Below the pieces are notes generated by a model. It did not search any database, was not told the DNA's origin, and saw only the letters and a program-made list of their open reading frames with translations. A DNA stretch of 64,000 nt from Rostratula benghalensis (lineage: Eukaryota > Chordata > Aves > Charadriiformes > Rostratulidae): assembly GCA_013399305.1 (NCBI GenBank), contig VXAI01000442.1, positions 310,135 through 374,134 on the forward strand, read 5' to 3'. Both the position numbers and the translations under genes were made by a program. Below are positions 17,601 to 29,100 of this stretch, piece after piece; the first letter of the stretch is position 1, and each line of letters starts with the position of its first letter.

Positions 17601-20309
17601 GTGAAGCTCCGCTTTGGCCTCATTTGTACAACCACCAGGTTGTGCTGCCTTTGGTTTTCATCCCAAAGAGACAGAAGCCACCACAGCAGAAAATGCATGA
17701 AAAACCACAATAATCAGGCTGACCGGGCTGGAATTGCGTGGGGAGGTTTAAACACAGCCTGAAAACCAGCACAAAGCAGTTCAAAGCAATATTTCCCCGT
17801 CAAGAAGTGATCCAAGCTGTTATTTTAGCCCCACCAGGAAAAACCCCAGCCCTGTGCTGGTAACACAGCTGAACCCAGACTGGAACCAAACAGAGCATCC
17901 AACTTCATTTCACTGCCTTTAGTTGTTGCTTTTTTTGTTACATCACCCCATCACCACCAGTTGCTGCCCCAGTGGGTGATGCTTTCTGCTGGTGAGCACA
18001 GGAGAAGTGTTGCAAAAAGGGCCACATGAATACTTTGTGTTTATTTGTAATAATAATAATAAAAAAGAGCTATGTATCTTTTCTTTTCACTCTGACATCT
18101 GTATATTCCCCAAAGTTCCCCCCCATAAGCACCCAGACCCTCCTACAAACTCCAGAATAAAAGCAAATGAACCCAGCAGCTGCCTCCTGCAGCTCCAAGG
18201 ACCTGGCTCAGCAGCTTTCCAAATCAGGCTTTGTTTTTATGTAAATAAAGACGACACCAAAACAAGCCTTAAGGGTGGGCTACACATATCCTTTACTGCC
18301 CCGAAGGTCTGTTTTCATAACAAAAAAACCCACCAACCCAGAACTGGGGTAAAGCTTGTCTGAGCCTCCCTTGGAGGCTCCCCAGTGACTTCAAGAATCT
18401 CAACAGCAGAGACAGAGCAACCTCAAGAACTGTTGCTAAAGGGCTGACTGTCTTTAGGGGTTACACAGGAGGCACAGACATTCTTCCTAAAACCAGAAAG
18501 AGTTTTAAAATGAGTTTAAGTTTAAACAAGGTTGAAAGAAACTCCAGGGGTTTTTTTCCTGTTTCAGAAGAGGGCAAACGCTCCCAGACAGAAAGAAACA
18601 GGACAGTTTTCTAGCCCAGAGGCTGGGACCCCAGCAAAGATCCTCCAAACCCTACAGCTGGGAGGAACCACACCTTGTGCTCACTCAGCTTCAGAGCTTT
18701 CACCTTCTGCCCAGTTATCACAGTCAAGGAGAAAAAAATAATAAAAAAAATACACCAAAACCACCAATATTTTGTACCCCTGCAAAACAAACCCCACATT
18801 TTTTGACAGGGAGGAAGAAGTTGCCAGCTCCAAGCCACGTGTGTGTGAAAACACTCAACCCCCCCAAACAGACTCTGGAAGTCTCCCTTCCCCTCTCCTG
18901 TAGGCAAGGCCATGGGTGGCAGAATCTGACCGAGGGAGTGATTATCCAAATCGGGGGTGGGGAGAGGGAAGCCAGTTAAAGACTTGTCAGAAGAGACTGA
19001 TTTTAGCAGAGGAAGAGATGCTGTTGCTCTGCTGGGGGCCCCAGAGCTGCAGAAGGACACCTGTATTTTTTAATAGCACAATGCAAAGCAGAAAAACCAC
19101 AGGCTGCAGGGATTAAACTCTCTTTCAGGGAAGAGTTGGTAATGAGCAAAAGACTGTACACCTGCAGCACGCTCTGCTGGGTAGGTGCATTAATTACCTA
19201 TCCCAGTGCTCTCCAGCAAAGAGCAAACCAAACTCCACCACAGCTCAAGGTTTCACAGATCAAAGTGCATGACAGTGCTCCTAAAGCTCAGCCTTGCAGT
19301 TGGTTGCACAGCACTCGAGGCAAAGTTAATACAACAGAAAATAACTGTACCCTCACCATCACCGTAGAAAAACAATCAGATTCTGACCACAGGGCAGGCA
19401 GGTTCCTCACAAAGCTCTTCCCTGGCGATTTTCAGTGCTCCCAAGCCAGGGAAGAATGAGGGAAAATGACCCCAATTCTTATCTCCCAAATCCTCAGGCA
19501 GCCAGAAGAGCTTTAGCACAACAGTCTGGGCAATCCAGCCACACCACCAGTTCCAGAAAAAGAGCTGAAGTAACGTCACGTGCTTCCAAGTTTCCTTTCT
19601 CCACAGCTCTTTCTTCAGCTTGCACCATGGCACTGACTCACCCACTTTACATGTGGCAAGAATTCAGTATAGTCTCAGGAGATGTGTCATCTAATCCCTC
19701 TATTCTGTCAACACCAACTGAAGGCTGCTCAGAGATCTCTACAAACCTGGGAAACCTCCCCCCCATCCCACAAACTGGATTTGGGGTGGCTCAGGATGAT
19801 CCTACAACATCTGCCAGCGTGACTTAAAGCAACCAGGATCCAGGCCCAGGTTGCCCAGAAAAGCTGTGGCTGCCCCATCCCTGGAGGGGTTCAAGGCCAG
19901 GTTGGAGGGGGCTTGGAGCAACCTGCTCTGGTGGGAGGTGTCCCTGCCCAGGGCAGGGGGTGGCACTGGGGGGGCTTTAAGATCCCTTCCAACCCAAATC
20001 CTGGTTATGCTGCAAAGTTCTGGGGGGGAGAAAACATAGCTATTGAGCTGATGGCACAGCCTGTACATTAACACATCCAAACCCCCAAATTTGTTGACAC
20101 TCCATTTATTCCTGTCCTCAGGCACAGTCACCGCTCCTCCCCCCCAGGCCCAGAGTTACTCACTTCCCATGAGAATAGGTCAGTTTGTTGTTTTCAGAGG
20201 GTATTTTCGCCAGGATCTGCTCCGTCACCTCCAGGAAGTTCCCTCCGCACCAGGCATGCTTGGCCAGGATGGTCGTGCCCCTGGCCACAACAGCAAACAG
20301 GATGGCCAT
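11645..20309 (-). CDS. VAMP7: VAMP7, longin-domain vesicle R-SNARE
   Basis: VAMP7 (TI-VAMP) is the R-SNARE for late-endosome/lysosome fusion and exocytosis. Coding exons, in transcript order: 20309-20164, 17146-17089, 16525-16388, 14596-14506, 13938-13871, 13024-12932, 11713-11645. They sum to 663 nt, 220 aa plus TAA, the same length as human VAMP7. Residues 1 to about 118 form the longin domain (start [20 protein letters not shown]; conserved YICQDR and [20 protein letters not shown]). Residues about 125-185 are the SNARE motif, with zero-layer arginine R150 in VAQRGEK. About 189-209 is the transmembrane anchor with five consecutive Ile, followed by a short lumenal tail ending WPSCVQK. The start ATG at 20307-20309 has G at -3 and G at +4. 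The exon beginning at 14596 ends in a weak donor (GTGCCT). The gene is head-to-head with POLR1D. Identity is essentially certain. Confidence 0.98.
11731..12345 (-). mobile_element. CR1 LINE 3' fragment abutting VAMP7 exon 8
   Basis: Long CR1 3' portion in reverse orientation, so in sense with VAMP7. The + strand shows cacagaatcccagaatgat, ggttggaagggacc, a tcatccagtccaacccc block and, further on, ccccctcagccttctcttct. Its terminal ATTCTG-type repeats finish about 17-32 bp before the last VAMP7 coding exon (splice acceptor just above 11713). Confidence 0.9.
12346..13870 (-). other. VAMP7: VAMP7 introns 6-7 (around exon 12932-13024)
   Basis: Intron sequence flanking the exon at 12932-13024. 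Apart from the CR1 to its left, nothing else is recognisable. The exon itself contains a short (GAT)n run (ATC codons) coding for the isoleucine stretch of the transmembrane anchor. Confidence 0.6.
14597..16387 (-). other. VAMP7: VAMP7 intron 4
   Basis: About 1.8 kb of intron between exons 16525-16388 and 14596-14506. No repeat family or extra exon is recognised; there is a T-run with C-run near 14826-14838. Confidence 0.6.
17147..20163 (-). other. VAMP7: VAMP7 intron 2
   Basis: About 3 kb of intron between exons 20309-20164 and 17146-17089. It contains an (AAT)n run near 18049-18062 and a CR1 copy at about 19846-20005. No coding signal is recognised. A 14-base G-run (16964-16977) lies in the neighbouring intron 3. 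Confidence 0.6.
19846..20005 (+). mobile_element. CR1 LINE 3' fragment
   Basis: Forward CR1: caggttgcccagaaaagctg, ccccatccctggaggggttc, ggtgtccctgcccaggg and terminal cccttccaacccaaat. It lies in VAMP7 intron 2, antisense to VAMP7, ending about 160 bp from the exon at 20164-20322. Confidence 0.88.
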
Positions 20310-20322
20310 GGCTTCACGCTAC

Positions 20323-23300
20323 CTGGGTATAAAACCACGGCAAGAATTAGACTCGTGCTCTTTGGCAGAGACAGGATCATCACCTTCAGTGTTCTCTCAG
20401 CTCTCATCATAAACCCGAGACAGCTCGTTTGACGCTTCAGCAGGACACCATTACCAGAGAGCATCTCTAATTTCCCCTTTTAGGTTGTGTTGAGAAGGAC
20501 ACCGAGTGCAGCAACCTCTAAAAGAAGATATTTCTTATTCCTACAGTCCACAAGCCCGTAATTCATTTGGCCTACCTGGTTTCCACCTTAACTTCTAGCT
20601 GTTAGGACATTATTGTTTTGCTCTTCACCTGACCCATAAGGTTGTTTGTTTTTTTTTTTTTTTTTCTTGCTTCTTATTGCAAATGCCTGCAGTCAGCAAG
20701 CTCCGGTTTGGAGAGGAAGTAACTGCCTTGCAGCTCTATTAACAGCAGCTCATTAGCCAGACCAGGCCCACCAGCCCTCACACATGACTGCCCGGGGTTG
20801 AGCCTCAGCGTTGATCGCTATCAAACTGCAGAAAAACTGCCACTTGCTCAGAGTCACACCACCCACAGCCCCTGTCACCACCCTGCAGGCACTCACCCAG
20901 TGCGTGTCAGCCCCAGCACCACCTGCACTTCTCCACCCGGGACAGCACAGCTGCAAAGTGATTATCCTCAGCCATTCCTACCAGCCAACATTCCTGCACA
21001 GGTATCAAACTGGGCAGGTTTGGGGTGTTTTTTTTGATTTCCATGAGTTCACAAACCCGCCCACTGTCACAGAAAGGGACACACTTAATCAGCTCGAGTA
21101 TCACCACCTTAATCTGCTGCCAGCCCCTAGATTTCCCATGGGAAACCACACACCAGACCCCAGCTGTGACATCTGCTCACCCGATCCAGAGGATCCCTAA
21201 GCCTCTTCTGCTTAGGAAAGACTTAGGAAGACTTTTGACCCTCAAAAAAAAGAAGCTTATTTTTCACTTTGCACTTGACTGCCCTCATATTGCCTGCCTT
21301 GGTTTGTGCCTGGAAACATCCATGTTCTGGTTGGAAAGATCCCACACCCCCTTCAGTAGCCTGAAGAGATTACAGAATATGGGAAAGCAAGAGTAACAAA
21401 CAGTTCTTCCCCCTTTCACAGTTTCTAAGCAAACTCCTCAGCGCAAAGATACGAAGGAGAAAGAACAGAAGGTCGTGATTACTCACAGTCTGCAATACAA
21501 AAGTGAAAAGAAAGTTCAAGAAGTTCCAGCAGCAACAAGTAGTTCTTCACACAAGGCATCCTCAGAAGCTCCTTCCCACACATTAGCACAGAGGAAAAGA
21601 GTTCACATGAGATCAGAAAGTAATTGAGAAGTTTATGAAGGGAAAAAAAAAAAATAATTATTAAGCATGTTTCACCCAAGCAGCCACTGGCTGCAGCCTT
21701 AAAGGCCTGCAAAGTCCCAGTGCTCCCAGTTTAGAGCAAATGCCTTAAAGGAGTTTAAAACCACACTTCCAAGACAACCTGTCATCCCGTGCAACACTCC
21801 AACTACCGAGACCATCACATGACAAGCCGAGAGCCAAATGGCTCACAAAGTCTCTGAGAAGCCTGACCCCAGCCTTTTCCTTCCAGCACCCCCCACCCCA
21901 ACCTGCAGCTCTCATCCCGCCCAGCATTTTACAGCTGCCTCACTACAGGGAATTCCATTTCCTTCCAGAAAACCTGTACCAGAAGAGCACAGACCGACCA
22001 ACCCACACAAGCAGCATTGAGCTTTCTGACATCCAGGAACAGGAGACTTAAGTGGCCAGCCTAGCACAGGGTGGGTTTTTTTTTTTTTTAAACCCAGCTT
22101 TAAATTGCTGCATCAACCACCCATCGATTGCTTTAGAGCAAGGGAAGTAGTCCCAGACACCAGTCATGTTTTGCTCCCTCTGGCCTTAAAAAGCTGCTCT
22201 CAGCTCCTCAAAACACGGTGCCACGCAGTCTGAGGGTCACAAAGTGCTTCAAGTCCAGACTCAGCCACCTCTAGTTAAACAAAAGCGAGTTAATAATCAC
22301 AACTCTCCCCTCCCCGGGCCTGAAGAAGCCAAAAGCTTTAGCCTGATGCTCACAGCGTTACTTAAGATAAGAGCATTTGGACCCAGCAGTGAGCAGAAGG
22401 GGAGATCACCTGGAGCTAAAACATAAAGGAATATCAACTCCTTGGAACCCTCCTTCGAGAGGCAAAGCCTCCACCTGAAGAAGCAGAAGAGAAGCCAAGG
22501 AAAAAACACAGAAGGAACACATTTATAGACAAACATGAACCAAAACTGAGTAGCTCAAGCTAAAGGCTTAGCACAGCAGAGACAAGGGCAGCCACCCAGC
22601 TGGTTCTGATCTTGTAAAAAGCAATGATTAACAGCCCTGCAACTCTTCCTGCTCCCCCTGATCAAAGAGGCAGGGGCTCACTCCTGACAAGGCCACAGGG
22701 AGAGCACAAGCACTTACCCTCCTGCAAAAGTAATAAACTTAGCAAAAAATAAAATTAAATTCATCAAGCATCCAGTCATTCACAAGGAATTATCTCCAAA
22801 ACAGAGAGAATTCTCTTCTGTCCTTCCCCTCAGCCTTCACTAATTTAGCCAGAAACCACACAAATGGCACTTTATTCTGCCTTCTGCTCCCTCAACACCC
22901 GATTGTGTCTCCGGGTTCTACCAGCCCCGGTTTTCCCAGCAGCGAGGAACCACAGAGCAGCACAAGGTCCAAGAATTTGCTGAGAGCTGCAACGGCACAA
23001 CCACCTGCACCAGAACCACCTAAACCAGGAGGGATTTATTACACAACCCCATTCTTTCAGACCCACCGAGGTCCAGGCGTCCAGTCCAGCAGCTGAGCCA
23101 GAACCGCGCCGGCGCGTGGTAGGAGAGCAGGGTCACAGCCAGGGATAAACAAACCCAGCTAAGCCTCTTGAGCAATCAGCTGACTGTCAGGTATCAAGAA
23201 ACCAATCTCTTCCCGTTGCAGTCACTCGACCAGTGGGACCAAAATAAAAGAGCAGTTGTAAAAGGTTAAAAAAAAATAAAAATAAAAAAAAAAAATCCAC

Positions 23301-25798
23301 AAAACCCTCTCCTCGCTCCATGCTGCGAAGGCAACGAGAGACAGACCTCAGAAAGTTCACACGAGCACAGAGACACCCAAATTTCCAGGGCAGAACAACT
23401 CCAGGTTCAAACTGAGAATTATAAAGTGGTTCAGGCAACTTCTAAAAGTCTCCCTACCTCCCAAAATATTGGATATTTGCAGAACTCACATCAGTGAGGT
23501 GAGGGCTCAGTAGTACCCGAGTAAGGTGACGCTTGGTGACACACACTGGACCCCACAGTCCCACAACAGCAAAGAAATCAACTCCCTGAGTTCAGAGTCC
23601 CCAGCCTGACTCGGGAGACAACACCCACCCCCAGCTCTGAGCAGAATGGATTAAATGAAGCAAACCAGATGAACACGGAGCCTATTTCTCTCTCTAAGCA
23701 GTATCTCACACAGCCCTGTGGAACTCCCGTTACTTTTGTTAGTAACAGATCTATTAAACTGCTAGAGAACATCTCTCCTCAGCAGTTACAAGACAGTCAG
23801 GGATTAAATCCACTAAAATCAATCCCTTTGTACAACCACAACCATTTTCAATCTACAATTACACCAGCTGGAGGCAGCCAAGACCAAACCTCCCTAAAAG
23901 CAAAACTTACTCGGGAGATAGAGCGGGTGTGGGTTTGCAGGGAGAGGCTCCAAACAAAGGGAAAGGGGGAAAAGGCTGCATTTCTCAGCCACCCAGAAGC
24001 CACCACGGATCCAGAGAGCTCCTTCGGGGGTGCCAGGAGCGTCTGACAGCCGCGGGAGCTGAAGCACAAAGGTGAGCCGGGCGCTGCAGTTCGCAGGGCA
24101 GCGAGCACCTCCCCCGTGCAAGTCATGCTGCAAGGCACAGCGCTGCCCTCCCTGAGGCATCTGGCAGGAAGGGCAGGGAAAAAAACCTGCAGCCTCTTAA
24201 AGACCACCATAAACACAGCTTTCAGCCTTCGATGGGGTGGTTAAAAGCTTCAGTAGGGGTGATTTATGACTTTCAAAGCAAGACACAGAGCAGCTTGGTC
24301 GCTGCTCTGACTTCCCAGCACATCTAGAATAGACTGTCAGGGGGCAGCTAAGAGGACCCACAGGGAGCCTACAGGAGAGCTGGGGAGGGACTCTTTGTCA
24401 GGGAGTGCAGCAACAGGGTGAGGGGTAATGGTTTTAATTTTGAAAATTAAATTTGAAAAAGGAGAAAATCAGATTGGATATTAGAAAGAAACTATCTGTT
24501 GTGAGGGTGGTGAGACACTGGAAGAGGTTGCCCAGAGAAGCTGTGGCTGCCCCATCCCTGGAGGGGTTGAAGGTCAGGTTGGAGGGGGCTTGGAGCAACT
24601 TGGTCTGATGGGAGGTGTCCCTGCCCAGGGCAGGGGGATTGGAACTTGACCTTTAAGGTTCCTTCTAACCCAAACCATTCTATGATTCTAACTGGATCAA
24701 GAAGTGATTCCAGAACAAGAAACAAACCCAGAAAACTGCACCCCTCCCTCCTCGGCAGCGCTGCCCTTACCAGCCACGGGGCACTCCTCACTCTTTCTTC
24801 TCAAGCAGAAGACTCACAACCCTCCGTGCCAACAAGTGATGGAGGAAGTTACAGTTTGTATTTCCAGAAATCCTCTTCAAAGAAGGCAAGGGGCATCACA
24901 TTATTACTGGCTTTAAACATGAAACAAGGGTATGTGTTGCAAGCCCTGCAGGTTGCAAACTGCCTGACTGCAATAAGAAGATCGTTTTAAGTACAGTGAC
25001 TTCAGCAGAAACGGCCCAGGCTGCCCTTAACCCCTCCCTGGCACCTGCAAGCTGTTGTTTCTTTAAAGGATATTCCAACATCAGTTTATTTGTTCATTTT
25101 AAGCCTGAGAAGCAGGACAGTGATGCACCAACTGCGCAGAGACTGAGCTCCCTCTCTGCGCGCACAGCTGACTTTGGCTTCCTCTGCTCCATCATTACAG
25201 AAACAAATCACTGGGGAAAATGAATCCAGTTTCTCTTCCAGGCCCATCCCCTTTTCTGGAAGGCAGCGTAATGTGGTTTGGGAGAGGGGTAAAGAAACAG
25301 GGTACGATGTCTACTGAACAGGTAGCTCTCTGGAGAGGTAAAACGCACACCCTCACTTACAGCATCCCCCCAAGTGCCCCCATCGCAAGCATAACTGCAA
25401 TTATTTCTCGTTATCCAGCGGTTCAAATCCACGCAAGCTCCGAGTGACACCAGCAACACGCCGTCCCGGGATTTACCGGCCGTTTTCCCCCTCCATTGCC
25501 CCCCAAGTGCCCAAAGCCCCCCTACCCCCAGCTCTCCAGGACCAAACCAGGCCTCTGACCGCCGCCAGCACCGGCCTCGGGCCGGAGAAGCGGCCCACGG
25601 GGGACACCCGGCCACCTTCCGGGTCTTCCGGGCCCAGACCCACCGCCCGCCGACTCAGTCACCTGGTCCCGGCCCAGTCGGCCGGTCCGGGCTCCGCTGC
25701 GGCCTACCGCCCCCGGGGGGTAGCGGAGACAGACCCGCCCGTCTGAGCGCCACAGAAGGCTCTCCGGAGGGGTCCTAGCCCGCCCCGCCGCCGCTCAC
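20323..25798 (-). other. VAMP7: VAMP7 intron 1
   Basis: About 5.5 kb between the predicted noncoding exon 1 (donor next to 25799) and the exon carrying the start codon, whose acceptor lies just above 20322. It holds a T-run near 20647-20665, an A-rich tract at 23267-23295 and a CR1 at 24360-24692. No other gene is seen. Confidence 0.6.
24360..24692 (+). mobile_element. CR1 LINE 3' fragment
   Basis: Forward CR1 with caggagagctggggaggg, gagggtggtgagacactgg, gttgcccagagaagctgtgg and a terminal ccttctaacccaaaccattc followed by tatgattcta, the octamer-type CR1 end. Confidence 0.9.
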
Positions 25799-26120
25799 CG
25801 GCCGCCGCGGCAGGAGGGAGGACTCCCCGGGCGCCGCCGCCCGCCGCGCTCCTTCACCGCCCCCCAGGTCCCGGTACCCGGTCTACGGCGACGCGTTTCC
25901 GGGGGAAGAGGGATCCTGTGTCGCGCGGTACCTGCTGGGAGCTGTAGTCTGCGCCGCGCGGTTCCTGCCGGGAGTTGTAGTCCAGCGGCCATGGCGGAGG
26001 AGGGCGAGAGGAAGGCGGCGCTGGAGACGGTGAGGAAGCGCGGCCGCCCGGCCAAGGGGGACGGGGCAGGGGATGGACCTGCTCCACCGGCGGGCCCTGA
26101 GGCGCTGCTATGCCCTGGCA
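25450..26120. promoter_or_regulatory. CpG-island bidirectional promoter of VAMP7 and POLR1D
   Basis: A dense run of CG dinucleotides, unlike the flanking sequence, spans the divergent starts of VAMP7 (minus) and POLR1D (plus). No TATA box is seen, which is typical of a housekeeping CpG promoter. The minus strand has a good donor (GTGAGC, 25793-25798), so VAMP7 noncoding exon 1 probably ends at 25799. The POLR1D ATG is at 25991, so the two transcripts would start within about 150 bp of each other. Confidence 0.85.
25922..25982 (+). promoter_or_regulatory. Tandem pair of ZNF143-type motifs (33-bp duplication)
   Basis: Two near-identical 28-bp blocks start at 25922 and 25955. Each begins cgcgcggt and ends in ctgctgggagctgtagtc or ctgccgggagttgtagtc. 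The latter part matches the reverse complement of the ZNF143/STAF element (ACTACAANTCCCAG), which is common in divergent CpG promoters. Both sit within 70 bp upstream of the POLR1D ATG. The motif match is by eye. Confidence 0.7.
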
Positions 26121-29100
26121 GCGGCAGCCGAGGCCTCCCCGGCACTTCCCGGGCCTGGCTCAATGGTGGGGCTTCCTCAGCATGCGCCCGCCGAGGAGGA
26201 GGAGGGGGAGGAAAAGGGAGGGTGTGCGTGCTGTGTTGGTGTCGGGATAAATCGTGACGATGAGGGTAGACCCGAGGGAAAGGCGCCCCAGCCGCATCCC
26301 GGGATGGTGATTCCATCCGTCCCCACGCTGCGGCCCGTTACAGCCTCCTCCTGTCCCAGCCTCACCCCCCACTCAGGGGCCACCCCTCAGAGGGGCCGAG
26401 TGGGTGCAGCATCCCCTCAGACCCCTTGGGTTTGCCCGGCGTGGAGCGGCTGCTCTGTGAGAGCGTCTGCGAACGGCAGGGGGAGAAAGAGGCAGAGGAA
26501 AGCGGGCAATCTCTCCTTGATACAGGAGGGACAGAGAGGAATCCACCTTTCGGTTGAATTTCCTGAAGTTTAGGTGGTTTTTTTTGAGGTTGTCCTTTAG
26601 GGAACAGAAGCAGGTGGACGCCAGAACGAAGCTATTTTAAAGCTCGTTAGGACTAGCATTTTCTAGAACTCTTTAAAGATGAATTACTCAGCACTGTGTA
26701 GCCTCAGGCCGGGGGTAGCTTTGCCTGTCAGCTGTGGGCTCCAGCAGCGTCCTTCTCTTTCACCCCTTTCAGGTTGCTGAGCCCCGTGGCAGGAGATTCG
26801 GGATCTTCTTTCCATCTCCAGTGCCCACTGCAGGCAGCAGAAGGCACTAGATGGCACTGCACTCCACACTAACAGGGCTGCAGGCTCAGTTTTCACCAAG
26901 TCAGGATGACAGGGAGAGCTGGTACAGGATCTTTTGAGTGCTCATGTGCCGGTCTGGCAGTGGGAAACGGGGGAGAGCTGAGCACCAGGACGGCTGTACA
27001 GGAGAAACAAGTGGGCTCCATAAGTTGCCCGTTTTTAAAAGCTGCCTTTGGGGAAGTCTTAATACAACAGTTGTCCACAGTGTCTCAGTCTACAGTTCCT
27101 AAGCTTTTCCTAATGGTCCAGCAGACCCTAGAGCCTCTTAGCAGTAGTTTGACTTCTGCTAATTAACTATTTTCAGGCTTGTGAAGACCACCAAAGGGCT
27201 ATATTCTGAACTAAAAGGTAAGCTGTGCATAAAGTGCAGTGAGTTGTAGGACTGTTCCCTACCAGCTTCATGTCTTGCTGATCCCGTCTATCTCAGCGTT
27301 GGGCTAATGTATCCACCACAGCACTACCTAGGCACCAAACACAACATTAAATAATTCAGCATCATAAATCACACCCCCTCCTAGCAGGAGAGCTTCTGGG
27401 GCATGTGAAATTGCAGCTTTTAGGCTTGTGTGGCTGGTAGAGGAGGGGAGTGACCAATGCGTGGGTGGCCAGGTCACAGGGGCCATATCCTCATCTGGCT
27501 GGGAGGGTGTACCCCAGATCAACTTGGGGGAGGAACAGGCTTTTCTGTCTCTGAGAGGCTCAGGTGAATTTTATCAATCCTAAAGCTACCTTAAGATCTC
27601 CTCAGCTTTTTCATCTGCCACCACCTTAATACAAGGACAGTTTGGTAAAGAAAGTAAAAAAAATTGAGTAGTTTGATACCTGGATATCTCTTAGAGGAGA
27701 CTCAGGAACACTGTGAGAAGCCTCAGGGCACAGACCCCTTTGCTGCAGGGACTAGAGAGGAATCTGTCCTTCAGAGGAACATCTTGGTTTTCCTCAGAAG
27801 CATTGGACAGTGTCTGTGCCAGAGGCAAGATATCTGATTAGGTGGACCAATAGCTTGATGAGAAGCTTGTGGCCCTGCTGAGATCCAGAATTGTACCTGA
27901 GGACTCTCCACAGGAAAGAGGAGAGGGAAGTTGAGTCTGTGAAGCAGACAGGTTCAGCATGGTGTGTTCCTTAGGGCTGTGTGACAGAGCCATGTTCTGA
28001 CTTTCATCCTGCCGGATCAATGCCCTGGGTGCTTTCGCTGTCCTGAGGAGCAGGAACAGCTTGAAACCCTTGGATGCTGCTCTGAGGCACTTGCTGCAGC
28101 CCCACAAGTTGGCCCAGTTGTGACAGAGATGTGTCTGTCCCTCCTTTGCTTCCTGCACCCACGTGTTCCTTCAGCTCTGGGAAGGAGCTTGAAACCAGTG
28201 CAACCCCCAGCCCAGTGCGTTAAACTCCCAGTTACCCTATTTTTTTCAACTCATTTTTATGCAACATTTGTGACTGGGGTGTAAATATTTGCTTTCTGTC
28301 TGGAAAAGCATCTCTGCCTCCCCGTGTGCAGAACTACAGCTGAGCCAAGGTGTAACTCCCCTCCTGTGACCAAACCACAAAAGTGTCACTGTCTGAGTGA
28401 ACAAAGCAATACCTGTCTCCTGGCAGGGAGGGTGGCACTTGGGGTTTTGTCACTGTGTCACACTCCTAACCCTGTGACCTGTCCTGGCACACGGCTGCCT
28501 CCTGAGTTACTCTGCTCTCGTTTGAGCCTGTAGCCTTTGGAAAAGACAAGCTCTTGAGAACGGCTGGTGCTAATAATTTCAAGAAATACTGCCTTGCAGT
28601 AGGAGAGACTGGTGCCAGCAGCTATGGTTGGGAACTGGCTGCTGGGTCTGGCAAGCAGGAGAGCCGACAGGGTGTTTCATCCACACCATTGGCTGCTTGA
28701 GTGAGCTGTGGCAAGTCACACGTCGTCCTCCCACACCGAGGGAAAGCATCTTGGCCACTCGCCGATTTTAATCTCTCAGGAAGGTTTTACTGCTTTGGTT
28801 GTGGATTGTGAGATGCTGGGAGATGGGGAGACCCTCTCAGTCCCACCTCCCTGCTGTTGATGCGATGTTGATGCATTGCACCTACGGGATCACGGAATGC
28901 TATGGGGCTGGAAGGGACTTCTGGAGATCATCTAGTCCAACCCCACCACCACCACCACCACCAAAGCAGGACCTCCTGCAGCAGGTTGCACAGGAACGCA
29001 TCCAGGCAGGTTTTGAGTATCTGGTGGTGGAAACAGAGACTCCACCACCTCTCTGGGCAGGGAGAATCTAGAGTCTCTTCCAGACCCTTCTGTGGCAGCT

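Noticed and set aside
25795..26316. Long minus-strand open frame over the CpG island
   Set aside because: It overlaps the promoter and POLR1D exon 1, has low-complexity Pro/Arg composition and shows no domain. Open frames are expected by chance in GC-rich DNA.
26073..26573. Plus-strand open frame in POLR1D intron 1
   Set aside because: It follows the verified exon 1 donor at 26030, is low complexity and has no family match. GC-rich chance frame.
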